Of a stretch of 6,666 nt of DNA, positions 1-6,209 are shown piece after piece; position 1 is the stretch's first letter; the number at the start of each line of letters is the position of its first letter. Under the pieces are notes generated by a model. That model was not told the DNA's origin, ran no database searches, and saw only the letters and a program-made list of their open reading frames with translations. A program made the position numbers and the translations under genes. The stretch is from Pseudomonadota bacterium (GTDB lineage Bacteria; Pseudomonadota; Gammaproteobacteria; Acidithiobacillales; Acidithiobacillaceae), in the NCBI GenBank assembly GCA_021827445.1, contig JAKAVW010000166.1, positions 1 to 6,666 of the forward strand, read 5' to 3'.

Positions 1-12
1 TGATAGCGATAT

Positions 13-270
13 ATGGATACCGAGCTTTTGCTGACTTTCCTAACCGTGGCACGGTCCGGGGGCATCAGTGCGGCGGCCAGGGTGCTGCACCGCAGTCAAC
101 CGGCGGTGACGGAGCGTTTGCAGAAACTCACCCAGCAAGTGGGAGAACCACTCACCATGCGCAGCGGCCGGGGTATTCGCCTGACGCCGGCCGGGGAGGC
201 GCTGCTCTCCACCGCACAGCGGATGCGCGATGTAGTGTCAACGCGTTTCTTGCATCTCCGTCTACGCTGA
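13..270 (+). pseudogene. LysR-family regulator, N-terminal fragment
   Basis: The 85-residue frame starts with the classic LysR winged helix-turn-helix: LLTFLTVARSGGISAAARVL, then a recognition helix around SQPAVTERLQKL, then the wing RSGRGIRLTPAGEALL (about residues 5-66). In-frame TGA and TAG codons at 1-6 lie just upstream, so ATG at 13 is the only reasonable start. LysR proteins are normally about 300 residues, with a linker helix and a large effector-binding domain. Here the frame departs from the family pattern after about residue 73 (AQRMRDVV) and stops 12 residues later, so the whole sensor domain is missing. I read this as a truncated remnant, probably cut by recombination or by an insertion near 230-245. 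A DNA-binding-only product could still be made, but without the effector domain it is unlikely to act as a normal regulator. Its original target is unknown. Confidence 0.85.
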
Positions 271-278
271 CTTAGATT
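250..278 (+). promoter_or_regulatory. Promoter-like element inside the LysR remnant tail
   Basis: TTGCAT (250-255) is followed after 17 nt by TAGATT (273-278), a fair sigma-70-type pair. The 11-mer GTTTCTTGCAT that carries this -35 recurs at 372-382, where it forms the -35 of the porin promoter. Transcription from here would run only about 70 nt before meeting the terminator at 318-355. This is a pattern match only. Confidence 0.3.
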
Positions 279-317
279 GATAGTGAACCCGGTTGCTTCA
301 TGACCAGGCTCCTCCCC

Positions 318-355
318 CCACGAGCCAAGCAGCGATGCTTGGCTCGTGGCTTTTT
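318..355 (+). terminator. Strong intrinsic terminator between the LysR remnant and the porin
   Basis: Perfect 13-bp stem CCACGAGCCAAGC (318-330) and GCTTGGCTCGTGG (337-349), with a 6-nt AGCGAT loop, then C and five T at 351-355. The T run lies only on the + side, since the other side is C/G-rich, so it ends rightward transcription. It separates the LysR remnant from the porin promoter. Confidence 0.85.
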
Positions 356-376
356 AAGGTGGCCCCATCAAGTTTC

Positions 377-404
377 TTGCATTCTTCTATTATTGTTGTA
401 CACT
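377..404 (+). promoter_or_regulatory. Probable sigma-70 promoter of the porin gene
   Basis: TTGCAT (377-382) and TACACT (399-404) are separated by 16 nt. A start of transcription near 410 would give a leader of about 78 nt before the porin ATG. The leader ends in a strong ribosome binding site (GAGGAGGA, 473-480, 7 nt before the ATG). Confidence 0.5.
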
Positions 405-487
405 CCCCACATGAGGTAGGCAAAAAGACACACAGAGCTTTTTCTGGGTGATGCCTAAACCTCTAACTTGTTGAGGAGGAGTTCAAG

Positions 488-1693
488 ATGAAGAAGAATT
501 TGGTAGCTTTGGCCGTTGCAGCGGCTTTTGTGGTCCCCGGCGTCGCTTTCGCCGCAGACACTTCCAACGCCGACACCGGCCCTGTTGTGTTCGGTTATGC
601 CCAGATCACCGGCGCCCAGCAATTCGGTACCGGTTATAACGCAGCTAGCAACTCCAGTTCCAACGGACTGATCTTCGGTGCCAACCGCATCCGTCTGGGT
701 TTCAAGGGCGAAGCGGTTCCCGGTGTGACCTACTTCATCCAGGGCGCTTGGGATAATGCCGGAATCATTGGAGACGGGCTGAACAACGGACTTGGTAGCA
801 ATATTGCTACCAAGGGTGGTCAGGCACAGTTGATAGATGCCTGGGTCAACTACGCACCGGTGCCCTTCGCCCAGTTGCAGGTCGGCAAATTCAAGACCCC
901 GGAAGGTTTGGAATACACCAGTGTGGCCGGAAATGATCTGACCTTTATCTTCCGCAACATGGGGCAGTCCTTGTTGCCCGGACGTTCCGCCGGCGCCATG
1001 CTCCATGCCGACAACGTGATGGGTACGGGCGTTGGCTATGCCGTGGGTATTTTCGATAATACCTCGTTGGACAGTTATACGGCCTTCAGCAATGGCAACG
1101 CCTTTGGCGGCGGCCAGGGCGGCTTGCTCAACGGCAACGGCAAGTACATCACCTCCGGCATGTTGAGTTACAGCATGGGTCCGCTGCTGACCGCGGAAGT
1201 GAGTGGCAGTATGGGTACAGCGCAGCAGTATGGTGGTACCGACAGCCTGACCAGCTGGAACGTTGGCGTCCAGGGTGGAATGATGGGCATTAAATACGGT
1301 GCCGGTTATACCCGGACCAATGGCACTAACATGATCGGTTACATGAACGCTGTTCCTAACAGTGTCGGCACCGTCAATGCTAGCGATTGGCATGCGGAGT
1401 TGGCCGCCAATCTGTATGAAATGACTCTGACTCCGGACTGGTTAGACGTCGAACCTGCCGTGCGTTATGACCAGTATCATGTAACGGGCGCTGGTACCCT
1501 GGGTAACGCAACCGTTGGCTTGAACTACTTCGTGAACCCCAATAACCCCCACGCCGCCGAAGTGCAGGTGAACTACATCCTGGCGACCCGTGGCGGTTCC
1601 ATCAATAATGCCTATGGCACTCCTAACGGCATTGCTCCCATCAACGGCGTTGCCTACAACACCCTGATGCTGCAGTTCCAGGCCGGCTTCTGA
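488..1693 (+). CDS. Outer-membrane porin, phosphate-selective porin O/P type
   Basis: A 401-aa beta-barrel porin for passive solute uptake across the outer membrane. Residues 1-22 are a Sec signal peptide: a KKN start, a hydrophobic Ala/Val core, then AFA before AD as the signal peptidase I site. Features of the Porin_O_P family follow in order: ANRIRLGFKGE at 65-75, DAWVNYAPVPFAQLQVGKFK at 117-136 running into TPEGLE, and FRNMGQSLLPGRSAGAML at 155-172. The protein ends in LMLQFQAGF, with the C-terminal Phe and alternating hydrophobics that the Bam machinery recognises. Length is normal for the family. ATG 488 is fixed by GAGGAGGA 7 nt upstream and by the signal peptide. It is a single-gene unit with its own promoter and terminator. 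OprP/OprO are known phosphate or polyphosphate channels, but family members vary, so the real substrate cannot be read from the sequence. Gly/Asn/Ser-rich stretches (about 51-61 and 200-217) look like surface loops. Confidence 0.88.
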   Translation: MKKNLVALAVAAAFVVPGVAFAADTSNADTGPVVFGYAQITGAQQFGTGYNAASNSSSNGLIFGANRIRLGFKGEAVPGVTYFIQGAWDNAGIIGDGLNNGLGSNIATKGGQAQLIDAWVNYAPVPFAQLQVGKFKTPEGLEYTSVAGNDLTFIFRNMGQSLLPGRSAGAMLHADNVMGTGVGYAVGIFDNTSLDSYTAFSNGNAFGGGQGGLLNGNGKYITSGMLSYSMGPLLTAEVSGSMGTAQQYGGTDSLTSWNVGVQGGMMGIKYGAGYTRTNGTNMIGYMNAVPNSVGTVNASDWHAELAANLYEMTLTPDWLDVEPAVRYDQYHVTGAGTLGNATVGLNYFVNPNNPHAAEVQVNYILATRGGSINNAYGTPNGIAPINGVAYNTLMLQFQAGF

Positions 1694-1708
1694 TTAGTTA
1701 ATGGAGAT

Positions 1709-1743
1709 AATCGCCGCTGTCACGCTGATAGCGGCGATTTTTT
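1709..1743 (+). terminator. Intrinsic terminator of the porin gene
   Basis: Stem AATCGCCGCTGTC (1709-1721) pairs with GATAGCGGCGATT (1727-1739), 13 bp with one G-U, and a 5-nt loop. A run of six T covers 1738-1743. It lies 15 nt after the porin stop. The next ATG is only 6 nt past the T run, leaving no space for a promoter or leader between them. Confidence 0.9.
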
Positions 1744-1749
1744 ATTAAA

Positions 1750-2319
1750 ATGTCATACGCCAAACAAAGCGTCAATGATGACGAAAGTTTTCGATTGTCT
1801 GCAAAGGCCGTCATTATTTTGCGGGGTGAAAAATTAGCGGGCATTGCCAGAGCGTTAAAGTTTGATCCCGGTGGACTTTCTGGATGGTTAGGAGGTACGC
1901 CTAACAGGCTTTCTGTTGAAAAGAAAGAATTACTGTCTACATATCTAGGGTTAGAATACACTCATATTTCTCCGATGGTTGTGCATCGCTGGACCACCTG
2001 CATCGAAGATATTTCTACATACCTTCCTATCATAGTTAACAAAGAACTACTTTTAAATATGTCCATAAGACAGATCACTTCCAATACAATCCCTATCGGT
2101 TCTGTCTATTACTCGACCATAAGAGAAACAAACATTGTTATTTTGTGCAAACCTAAAAATAAGGCATTCCCAATCCCTGTGGTTTCACCTGAAATAACTG
2201 GATGGGGAAATCTGTTACCACCAATAGAAATAACCAAAAGCACTTGGGAGTTATGGTGGTCAGATCAGCACGTTTCACCAGAAAAAATTGCGGGTCACCT
2301 TTTCAGATCATCCGAGTAA
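1750..2319 (+). CDS. Hypothetical protein with helix-turn-helix-like N-terminus
   Basis: I do not recognise this 189-aa protein. Residues about 24-67 (LRGEKLAGIARALKFDPGG, then LSGWLGG, then SVEKKELLSTYLGL) look like a Cro/XRE-style helix-turn-helix: an IARAL helix, a turn, a LSGWL recognition-like helix and a closing helix. The remaining 120 residues have no motif I can name. They read as a mixed alpha/beta soluble domain ending in Trp-rich STWELWWSDQHVSPEKIAG. No signal peptide or membrane segment is visible. Base composition is clearly more AT-rich than the flanking genes (about 40% GC by eye), which suggests separate acquisition. ATG 1750 directly follows the porin terminator and has no Shine-Dalgarno, so the message may be leaderless, read-through from the porin, or start at a later codon such as TTG 1795, which would still keep the helix-turn-helix. 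A role as a small regulator is an inference. Confidence 0.6.
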   Translation: MSYAKQSVNDDESFRLSAKAVIILRGEKLAGIARALKFDPGGLSGWLGGTPNRLSVEKKELLSTYLGLEYTHISPMVVHRWTTCIEDISTYLPIIVNKELLLNMSIRQITSNTIPIGSVYYSTIRETNIVILCKPKNKAFPIPVVSPEITGWGNLLPPIEITKSTWELWWSDQHVSPEKIAGHLFRSSE

Positions 2320-2559
2320 ACATTCTTCGCCAGCTTAACCTAATGACGCAGAAACGCAGGGAAATTAATTATCCGTGTGGCATCTATAATTTGGCATTTT
2401 CGCAACCGGCCGTTTTTGAGAGTCTCGAAACGCTGGCCACCCTGTCGCAGTAAATCAATATCTTACCGTTCTCATAATCCACTCTTGATTCGCTTCTCTC
2501 GGTTCATCCGTGAGTGAACGGGTTTCGAGACGGTCACTGTGATCGACGCTGCCCATCTC
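2320..2559. other. Intergenic stretch without a convincing gene
   Basis: This region joins the AT-rich gene to the toxin-antitoxin genes. A 36-codon frame at 2343-2453 (+) has no ribosome binding site and no recognisable content. I see no tRNA, insertion-sequence end or classical terminator. The visible structure is a 10-bp inverted repeat, given separately, and two short dyads (GTTCA 2502-2506 with TGAAC 2515-2519; TGCCCA 2550-2555 with TGGGCA 2565-2570). The second dyad overlaps the mazF stop codon. Confidence 0.5.
2422..2531. repeat. 10-bp inverted repeat GTCTCGAAAC / GTTTCGAGAC
   Basis: GTCTCGAAAC at 2422-2431 and its exact reverse complement at 2522-2531 enclose 90 nt. Similarity does not extend beyond the 10 bp. 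It lies at the seam between the AT-rich gene and the mobilization/toxin genes. It could be a recombination or protein-binding site, or chance. Confidence 0.4.
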
Positions 2560-2886
2560 TTACCTGGGCATCCCCAGATGGATCAGAATGGCGGTCTCCA
2601 CGGCGGTCATGTCGGTCTTGCTCAAACTTCCCATCGGATTTTTCAGGCGGCTCTTGTCTGCGGCCATGATTTGATCGGCCATCGCCTTGCCAGGCTTACC
2701 GGACAGCGTGACCAGCGCCTCCCCCGGATATTGGCGATCGGTATTGCTGGTCAGCGGCACCACAACCACCCGCGCCAGATGCCGGTTAGCCGCGTCATTA
2801 CTGACGATGACGGCGGGCCGGGTCTTGCGGATCTCGCTGCCTACCGACGGATCAAACTCCACCCACCAGACTTCACCGCGCTTCAT
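2560..2886 (-). CDS. mazF: MazF/PemK-family endoribonuclease toxin
   Basis: A 108-aa toxin of the CcdB/MazF fold, cutting mRNA in a sequence-specific way when free of antitoxin. The family signature is nearly complete: MKRGEVWWVEFDPSVGSEIR at the start, KTRPAVIVSND at 21-31 with the catalytic-type Arg23, VVVVPLTSN at 40-48 with the conserved Thr46, and ADQIMAADKSRL followed by the G-x-LS turn near the C-terminus. Length is typical. I chose the start at 2886 because MKRGEVWW is the standard MazF N-terminus. The open frame reaches back to 2973, but those 29 extra residues are Arg/Trp/Pro-rich shadow of the antitoxin. The start lies 14 nt inside the antitoxin gene with a GGCGGA-like ribosome site, implying translational coupling that keeps antitoxin in excess. 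It probably serves plasmid or element maintenance. The cleavage sequence cannot be predicted. Confidence 0.93.
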   Translation of the reverse strand: MKRGEVWWVEFDPSVGSEIRKTRPAVIVSNDAANRHLARVVVVPLTSNTDRQYPGEALVTLSGKPGKAMADQIMAADKSRLKNPMGSLSKTDMTAVETAILIHLGMPR

Positions 2887-3103
2887 CGGCCATGTCCGCC
2901 AGCAGGGCAGTGCACCAGGCCTGCGCTTCACCCTCCCGCTCCTGATCGGCGGCCATCGCCTGATAGCCGTCATCCAGGGCGGTATCGAGCACGTGCGGCC
3001 GGAGCAGGTCTTCGATGAATTGGCTCATGTGTCGCCTGCCGACGGTCCGATACAGACCGTCGTACACGGCTTCATCCAGGGAGATCGTCATTTTCTTGTG
3101 CAT
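2873..3103 (-). CDS. Ribbon-helix-helix antitoxin partner of MazF
   Basis: A 76-aa small acidic protein. The N-terminus, MHKKMTISLDEAVYDGLYRT followed by VGRRHMSQFIEDLLRPHVL, fits a ribbon-helix-helix DNA-binding domain: a short beta strand KKMTISLD, then two helices with the S-x-FIEDLLR packing pattern (residues 3-39). The C-terminal half (DDGYQAMAADQEREGEAQAW through ALLADMADEAR) is acidic and helical, as expected for the segment that wraps around and neutralises the toxin. The frame extends upstream to 3247 but that part overlaps the relaxase and is Arg-rich shadow. ATG 3103 has an AAGAGA-type ribosome site and gives the proper RHH start; Met5 is an alternative start. It overlaps mazF by 14 nt and should repress its own promoter just upstream. 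MazF with an RHH antitoxin rather than an AbrB-type MazE is known, for example among mycobacterial MazEF pairs. Confidence 0.88.
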   Translation of the reverse strand: MHKKMTISLDEAVYDGLYRTVGRRHMSQFIEDLLRPHVLDTALDDGYQAMAADQEREGEAQAWCTALLADMADEAR

Positions 3104-3131
3104 GGCATTCTCTTTATATACGTAATACATA

Positions 3132-3156
3132 TTGCCATTATAGCGCGCTTTGCCAT
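3132..3156 (-). promoter_or_regulatory. Antitoxin-toxin promoter with paired operator-like repeats
   Basis: On the minus strand a perfect TATAAT (3142-3137) lies about 34 nt before the antitoxin ATG. Two exact 7-bp direct repeats, ATGGCAA (3156-3150 and 3138-3132), flank or overlap it, 18 bp apart centre to start. That is close to two helical turns, so bound antitoxin dimers would sit on the same face and cover the -10. No good -35 is visible, and the repeat may replace it. The upstream repeat touches the relaxase stop codon. Confidence 0.5.
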
Positions 3157-5987
3157 CACCATCCCATCCCCGGCCCCCGCGAACGCGCCACCTCCTGACG
3201 GTACGCCGCACGGCCTCCCTGCAAGGCTTGGGACAGCGCCTTTTCATCTACGCCCAGACCGGCCCCACGCTGCACCAAGTTCGCCCATTCCTGCCGGTTC
3301 CGCTCTTGCTGCACAGGATTACTGTTCGCCTCTGCCCGGCGGCCCAGATCATGGGCCACTTTCCGCAAGTCATTGCGCGCCTGTGCTAAACGCGCCTCCC
3401 GTTCCTGTCTGGCCCGCTCCATCCCCTGTTGGTAAGCCGTCTCCGCCAGGTTCTCGAGCGACGGATCCTCCTGGATCTTCTGCACGAGACGCTGATACTC
3501 CGGGTTCGCGTCACGCTGCTCCCGGCTCCATTGCCCGCTTTCCACGCGATAGCCCACCCCTTCCGCCCGCTTTTGAAGATCCGCCTCCAACTCCTTCCGC
3601 CGAACCGCCGCCAGCGCGTCCCAGGCCGCCTGCACACCCGGCAGATCCGAATCCGGTTCGGGGTAGCCATAAAATCCTTTTTCATTCACCACAAAACCCG
3701 CTTCCTGAAACAGTCGTCCAGAATCCGCCGAACCCTGCTGCTCCAACTGGCTCACCAGCACCTCCAGCTTCCGCGCCGCCGCTTCCCGCCGCCGCTGAAC
3801 CGCCTTCCGCTCCAGGTCCAGCGTGTACCAGGCCTGCTGCCGTCCATCCGGCTCATGAGTGTTCAGGCGCCCTCGCGCCTGATCGAGCGCGTCCTTGTTC
3901 CCGGCTTTCCCCAGGGCCGCCTCATCCAGTCGCACCGACTGCCGCAGCAGGTGTTCCAGCACCAACACCTTTTTCGTGACCGTCACATCACTGCCAAACG
4001 TCACCGTCACGCCATGGGCGACCCCGGCCCGTTGCCGGCGATCCCGCAAAAACCCGGCGTATCGCTCGACCGACTCCCGCGTCACCGCCCCGGTCATGGT
4101 CCACGCGATACCCTGACCTTCCGGCGCATCCTTTCCGACTTTCAACGTCAGACCGCCCTGCGCCCAGGCGTTGTAGGCCGCTTCCCGTCCGGCGGCCGCC
4201 GCCTGCGCTTTCAACGGGTCGGGATCTTTGGAAAGCGTCTGCCACGCTGTCGTTTCTCCGTAACGGCCCACCGTCCAGGCCTCTGCGGCTTCCCATAGAG
4301 CAGGGCGCTGCAGGGCCCTACGATCCAGCCCTTCCGGGCACGCCCACGGCAATTTTCCACCCGCCAGCCGTTGTGCCTGGGCCTGTTTCGGATGCGCCCG
4401 CATCCATTCCGCCAGTACCGGTGCCGCGGACAGGTCCCGCTCCCGCTCGGCCTGGACCAATTCCCGCTGCCGCTCGGTTATCTGAGCAACCAAATCTTTG
4501 TCCGTCAGCGCAAAACCCGCCGCCAGCGCCGCTGCTCCCGCCCGCAGCCGGAAGTCCTCTGTCCCCGTCACCACCAGGGATTTCCAGCCCTTCGCTGCCG
4601 CCAGCTTCAGCAGGACGTCGATTTCCTGAGACTTTCCCTCCGGACTGGATGCCGCCTGCAAGGCCACCAGCCGGTCGCCATAGTCGCTGATATCCAGCAC
4701 CCGGTTGTGGATATGCAGGCTGGGCGCCCTGCCAAGGGTCCGGCTGCCCAGATCCCTTTCCACCCGCACCCAGCGCCCCAGGGCACGGGCGACGTCCGCT
4801 CCATAGGCGTCCGTCAGTACTCGTTCGCGATATACCGCCCAGGCAGGCCGCGCCGGGTCTTTCGCTACCGGATCCGGTGCCCGGAACCCGTTGCGCGTCT
4901 CCGCCAGTGTCTCGGCATCCAGGACCCGATCCATCCGCGCCCGCTGCCGTTTCCGCCACCGCTCCCGGATCCCCATCTTCTCGAAAGGATCCCGATGCGC
5001 CTGGCGCGTCCGCGCCGCCGACAGCACCGCTTGCGCCTGCTCCACCGCCTGCCGGTCCCGCTCCATCGCCGCTTCCGCCAGACGCCGGGCCTCCGCCGCC
5101 TGCGCCCGCTCGGCCTTGGCCGCCTCAAAATCTACCACCATCGCCGCCTGCCTCGGCGCCTTCTCCGGACCACCGTGCGTCAGCACCCGACCCTTCTTCG
5201 GCTCCGGCGGCCGATCCAGTGCATCGGCAACCTGGGCATGGCGCCTGGCCGCAACCTCATCGCCTTGTGCCCGGGCCTCCTCCACCATCCGCTCCTGTTC
5301 TATCCGCCGCGCTTCCAAGGTCCGGTGATCGATCCGCGCATCGACTTCCGCCTGGGCCAGCGCGTCGTTCGCCAGGCGCGCCCAGAGAGGCCGCACCACC
5401 TCCCCCAGCCATTCCTGGCCGATCCGCGCCTGCGTCTTCGGCGCGCCTCCCTGGGCCGGGTCCACTGGATTTTTATTCTTCGGAGAGGCGGCGGCCCTTT
5501 TGAACCACAAGGCCGGATCCCGATCGATGCCATCGTTCACCTTGTCACTCAGCATCAGGTGGCAGTGCAGCAGCATGGGCTTCTTTTCGCTGCGGTGGAT
5601 CGCGAACGTATACGGCGTCTTGCCGCCCGGCACGTCCGCCAGACGCTCGGCAAATGCCCGCGCCAGGGCAATGTTCTCCGCGTCGGACAATTCTTTCGGC
5701 AGCGCGAACTCGATCTCCCGATAGACCGTGCCGTTCGCCCGCTCAAAACGATCCGCAGCGTCCCAGTAGTCTGCGGGATCCTGCGTCCAGGCGGGCAGAT
5801 GGGCGGATTCGGCAAAAAGCACTTCGCTGGATCGATCAATCCGCACCCGCTCGACCACCGCACCGTTCACCTGCTCCACCATCTTCTGGGCATAGGCCCC
5901 TTCCCGCAGGATGTACCGCACATGCCCGCCGGCGCCTTTTCCGGCGCCGCGACTGTGGGTTTTTGCGTGTAGGTGATATTCCGCCAT
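3156..5987 (-). CDS. mobA: MobA/MobL-family (MOBQ) conjugative relaxase with long C-terminal extension
   Basis: A 943-aa relaxase that would nick oriT and stay covalently bound to the transferred strand. The N-terminal 230 residues closely follow RSF1010 MobA as I recall it: MAEYHLHAKTHSRG, a tyrosine at 25 in VRYILREG aligning with the catalytic Tyr, DPADYWDAADRFERANG (70-86), EIEFALPKEL, the metal-binding H-x-H at His141/His143 in LLHCHLMLSDKVNDGI, DPALWFKRA, and DARIDHRTLEAR (216-227). About 17 extra residues sit near 37-53. After a charged coiled coil (225-330), residues 380-500 (DISDYGDRLVAL, AAAKGWKSLVVTGTEDFRLR, AAGFAL) resemble an LPD7 domain. A region at 611-690 and a further coiled coil up to the C-terminus are unassigned. 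No RSF1010-type primase is seen. The start at 5987 has GGAG 7 nt upstream. Antitoxin and toxin genes follow on the same strand. Confidence 0.93.
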   Translation of the reverse strand: MAEYHLHAKTHSRGAGKGAGGHVRYILREGAYAQKMVEQVNGAVVERVRIDRSSEVLFAESAHLPAWTQDPADYWDAADRFERANGTVYREIEFALPKELSDAENIALARAFAERLADVPGGKTPYTFAIHRSEKKPMLLHCHLMLSDKVNDGIDRDPALWFKRAAASPKNKNPVDPAQGGAPKTQARIGQEWLGEVVRPLWARLANDALAQAEVDARIDHRTLEARRIEQERMVEEARAQGDEVAARRHAQVADALDRPPEPKKGRVLTHGGPEKAPRQAAMVVDFEAAKAERAQAAEARRLAEAAMERDRQAVEQAQAVLSAARTRQAHRDPFEKMGIRERWRKRQRARMDRVLDAETLAETRNGFRAPDPVAKDPARPAWAVYRERVLTDAYGADVARALGRWVRVERDLGSRTLGRAPSLHIHNRVLDISDYGDRLVALQAASSPEGKSQEIDVLLKLAAAKGWKSLVVTGTEDFRLRAGAAALAAGFALTDKDLVAQITERQRELVQAERERDLSAAPVLAEWMRAHPKQAQAQRLAGGKLPWACPEGLDRRALQRPALWEAAEAWTVGRYGETTAWQTLSKDPDPLKAQAAAAGREAAYNAWAQGGLTLKVGKDAPEGQGIAWTMTGAVTRESVERYAGFLRDRRQRAGVAHGVTVTFGSDVTVTKKVLVLEHLLRQSVRLDEAALGKAGNKDALDQARGRLNTHEPDGRQQAWYTLDLERKAVQRRREAAARKLEVLVSQLEQQGSADSGRLFQEAGFVVNEKGFYGYPEPDSDLPGVQAAWDALAAVRRKELEADLQKRAEGVGYRVESGQWSREQRDANPEYQRLVQKIQEDPSLENLAETAYQQGMERARQEREARLAQARNDLRKVAHDLGRRAEANSNPVQQERNRQEWANLVQRGAGLGVDEKALSQALQGGRAAYRQEVARSRGPGMGW

Positions 5988-6065
5988 GCGGCTGCTCCGT
6001 GGGGGTTAGTGGGGAAATCATGGATGGTCGAAGTGTCGTGGCCGTGTACGGTTCCTTTGTGGACT

Positions 6066-6209
6066 TAATAGGCTCCGGCGGAACCTCTTTCCGGTTGCGT
6101 TTTATTTGTTCTTGTCAATCAGCTGGATAGCGCCCTCCGGTGTCACAGGTTTTCAATGCACTACTGGATACCTAATAGGCTCCAGGGAAACCTGTTTTTG
6201 GTAGCGTTT
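6066..6209. repeat. Two 37-bp imperfect direct repeats upstream of the relaxase
   Basis: Positions 6066-6102 and 6173-6209 align without gaps at 30 of 37 bases, starting with the identical 11-mer TAATAGGCTCC and ending with GCGTTT. The offset is 107 bp. The right copy covers the last codons and stop of the 50-aa small ORF. The left copy encodes in the same relative frame a short tail that also ends in Gly-Ala-Tyr-stop. They could be protein-binding iterons near oriT, or a duplicated gene end. Confidence 0.7.

Noticed and set aside
455..1393. Long open frame antisense to the porin
   Set aside because: It reads as the complement of the porin, with no domain and no ribosome site, while the porin has signal peptide, family motifs and a terminator.
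1698..1961. 87-codon minus frame across the porin terminator
   Set aside because: Complement of the terminator and of the 189-aa gene start, without any protein feature.
2202..2453. 83-codon + frame overlapping the end of the AT-rich gene
   Set aside because: Out of frame with the better-supported 189-aa ORF, no ribosome site, no recognisable content.
2887..2973. 29-residue N-terminal extension of MazF
   Set aside because: Arg/Trp/Pro-rich and overlapping the antitoxin. The conserved family start is MKRGEVWW at 2886.
3104..3247. 48-residue N-terminal extension of the antitoxin
   Set aside because: It overlaps the relaxase 3' end and the TATAAT promoter lies inside it. The RHH fold begins at MHKKMTISL.
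4318..4959. 213-codon minus frame inside the relaxase, considered as an overlapping mobB
   Set aside because: RSF1010 has mobB inside mobA, but this product is Gly/Ala-rich without the hydrophobic membrane segment of MobB and has no ribosome binding site.
4371..5972. 533-codon frame on the + strand opposite the relaxase, and several other + frames at 3429-5503
   Set aside because: Pro/Arg/His-rich low-complexity products typical of the complement of a high-GC gene, with no recognisable domain. The relaxase on the minus strand has all its catalytic motifs.
6183..6197. Small hairpin CAGG-GAAA-CCTG followed by T run as a terminator
   Set aside because: Only a 4-bp stem, and it is not conserved in the other copy of the 37-bp repeat.
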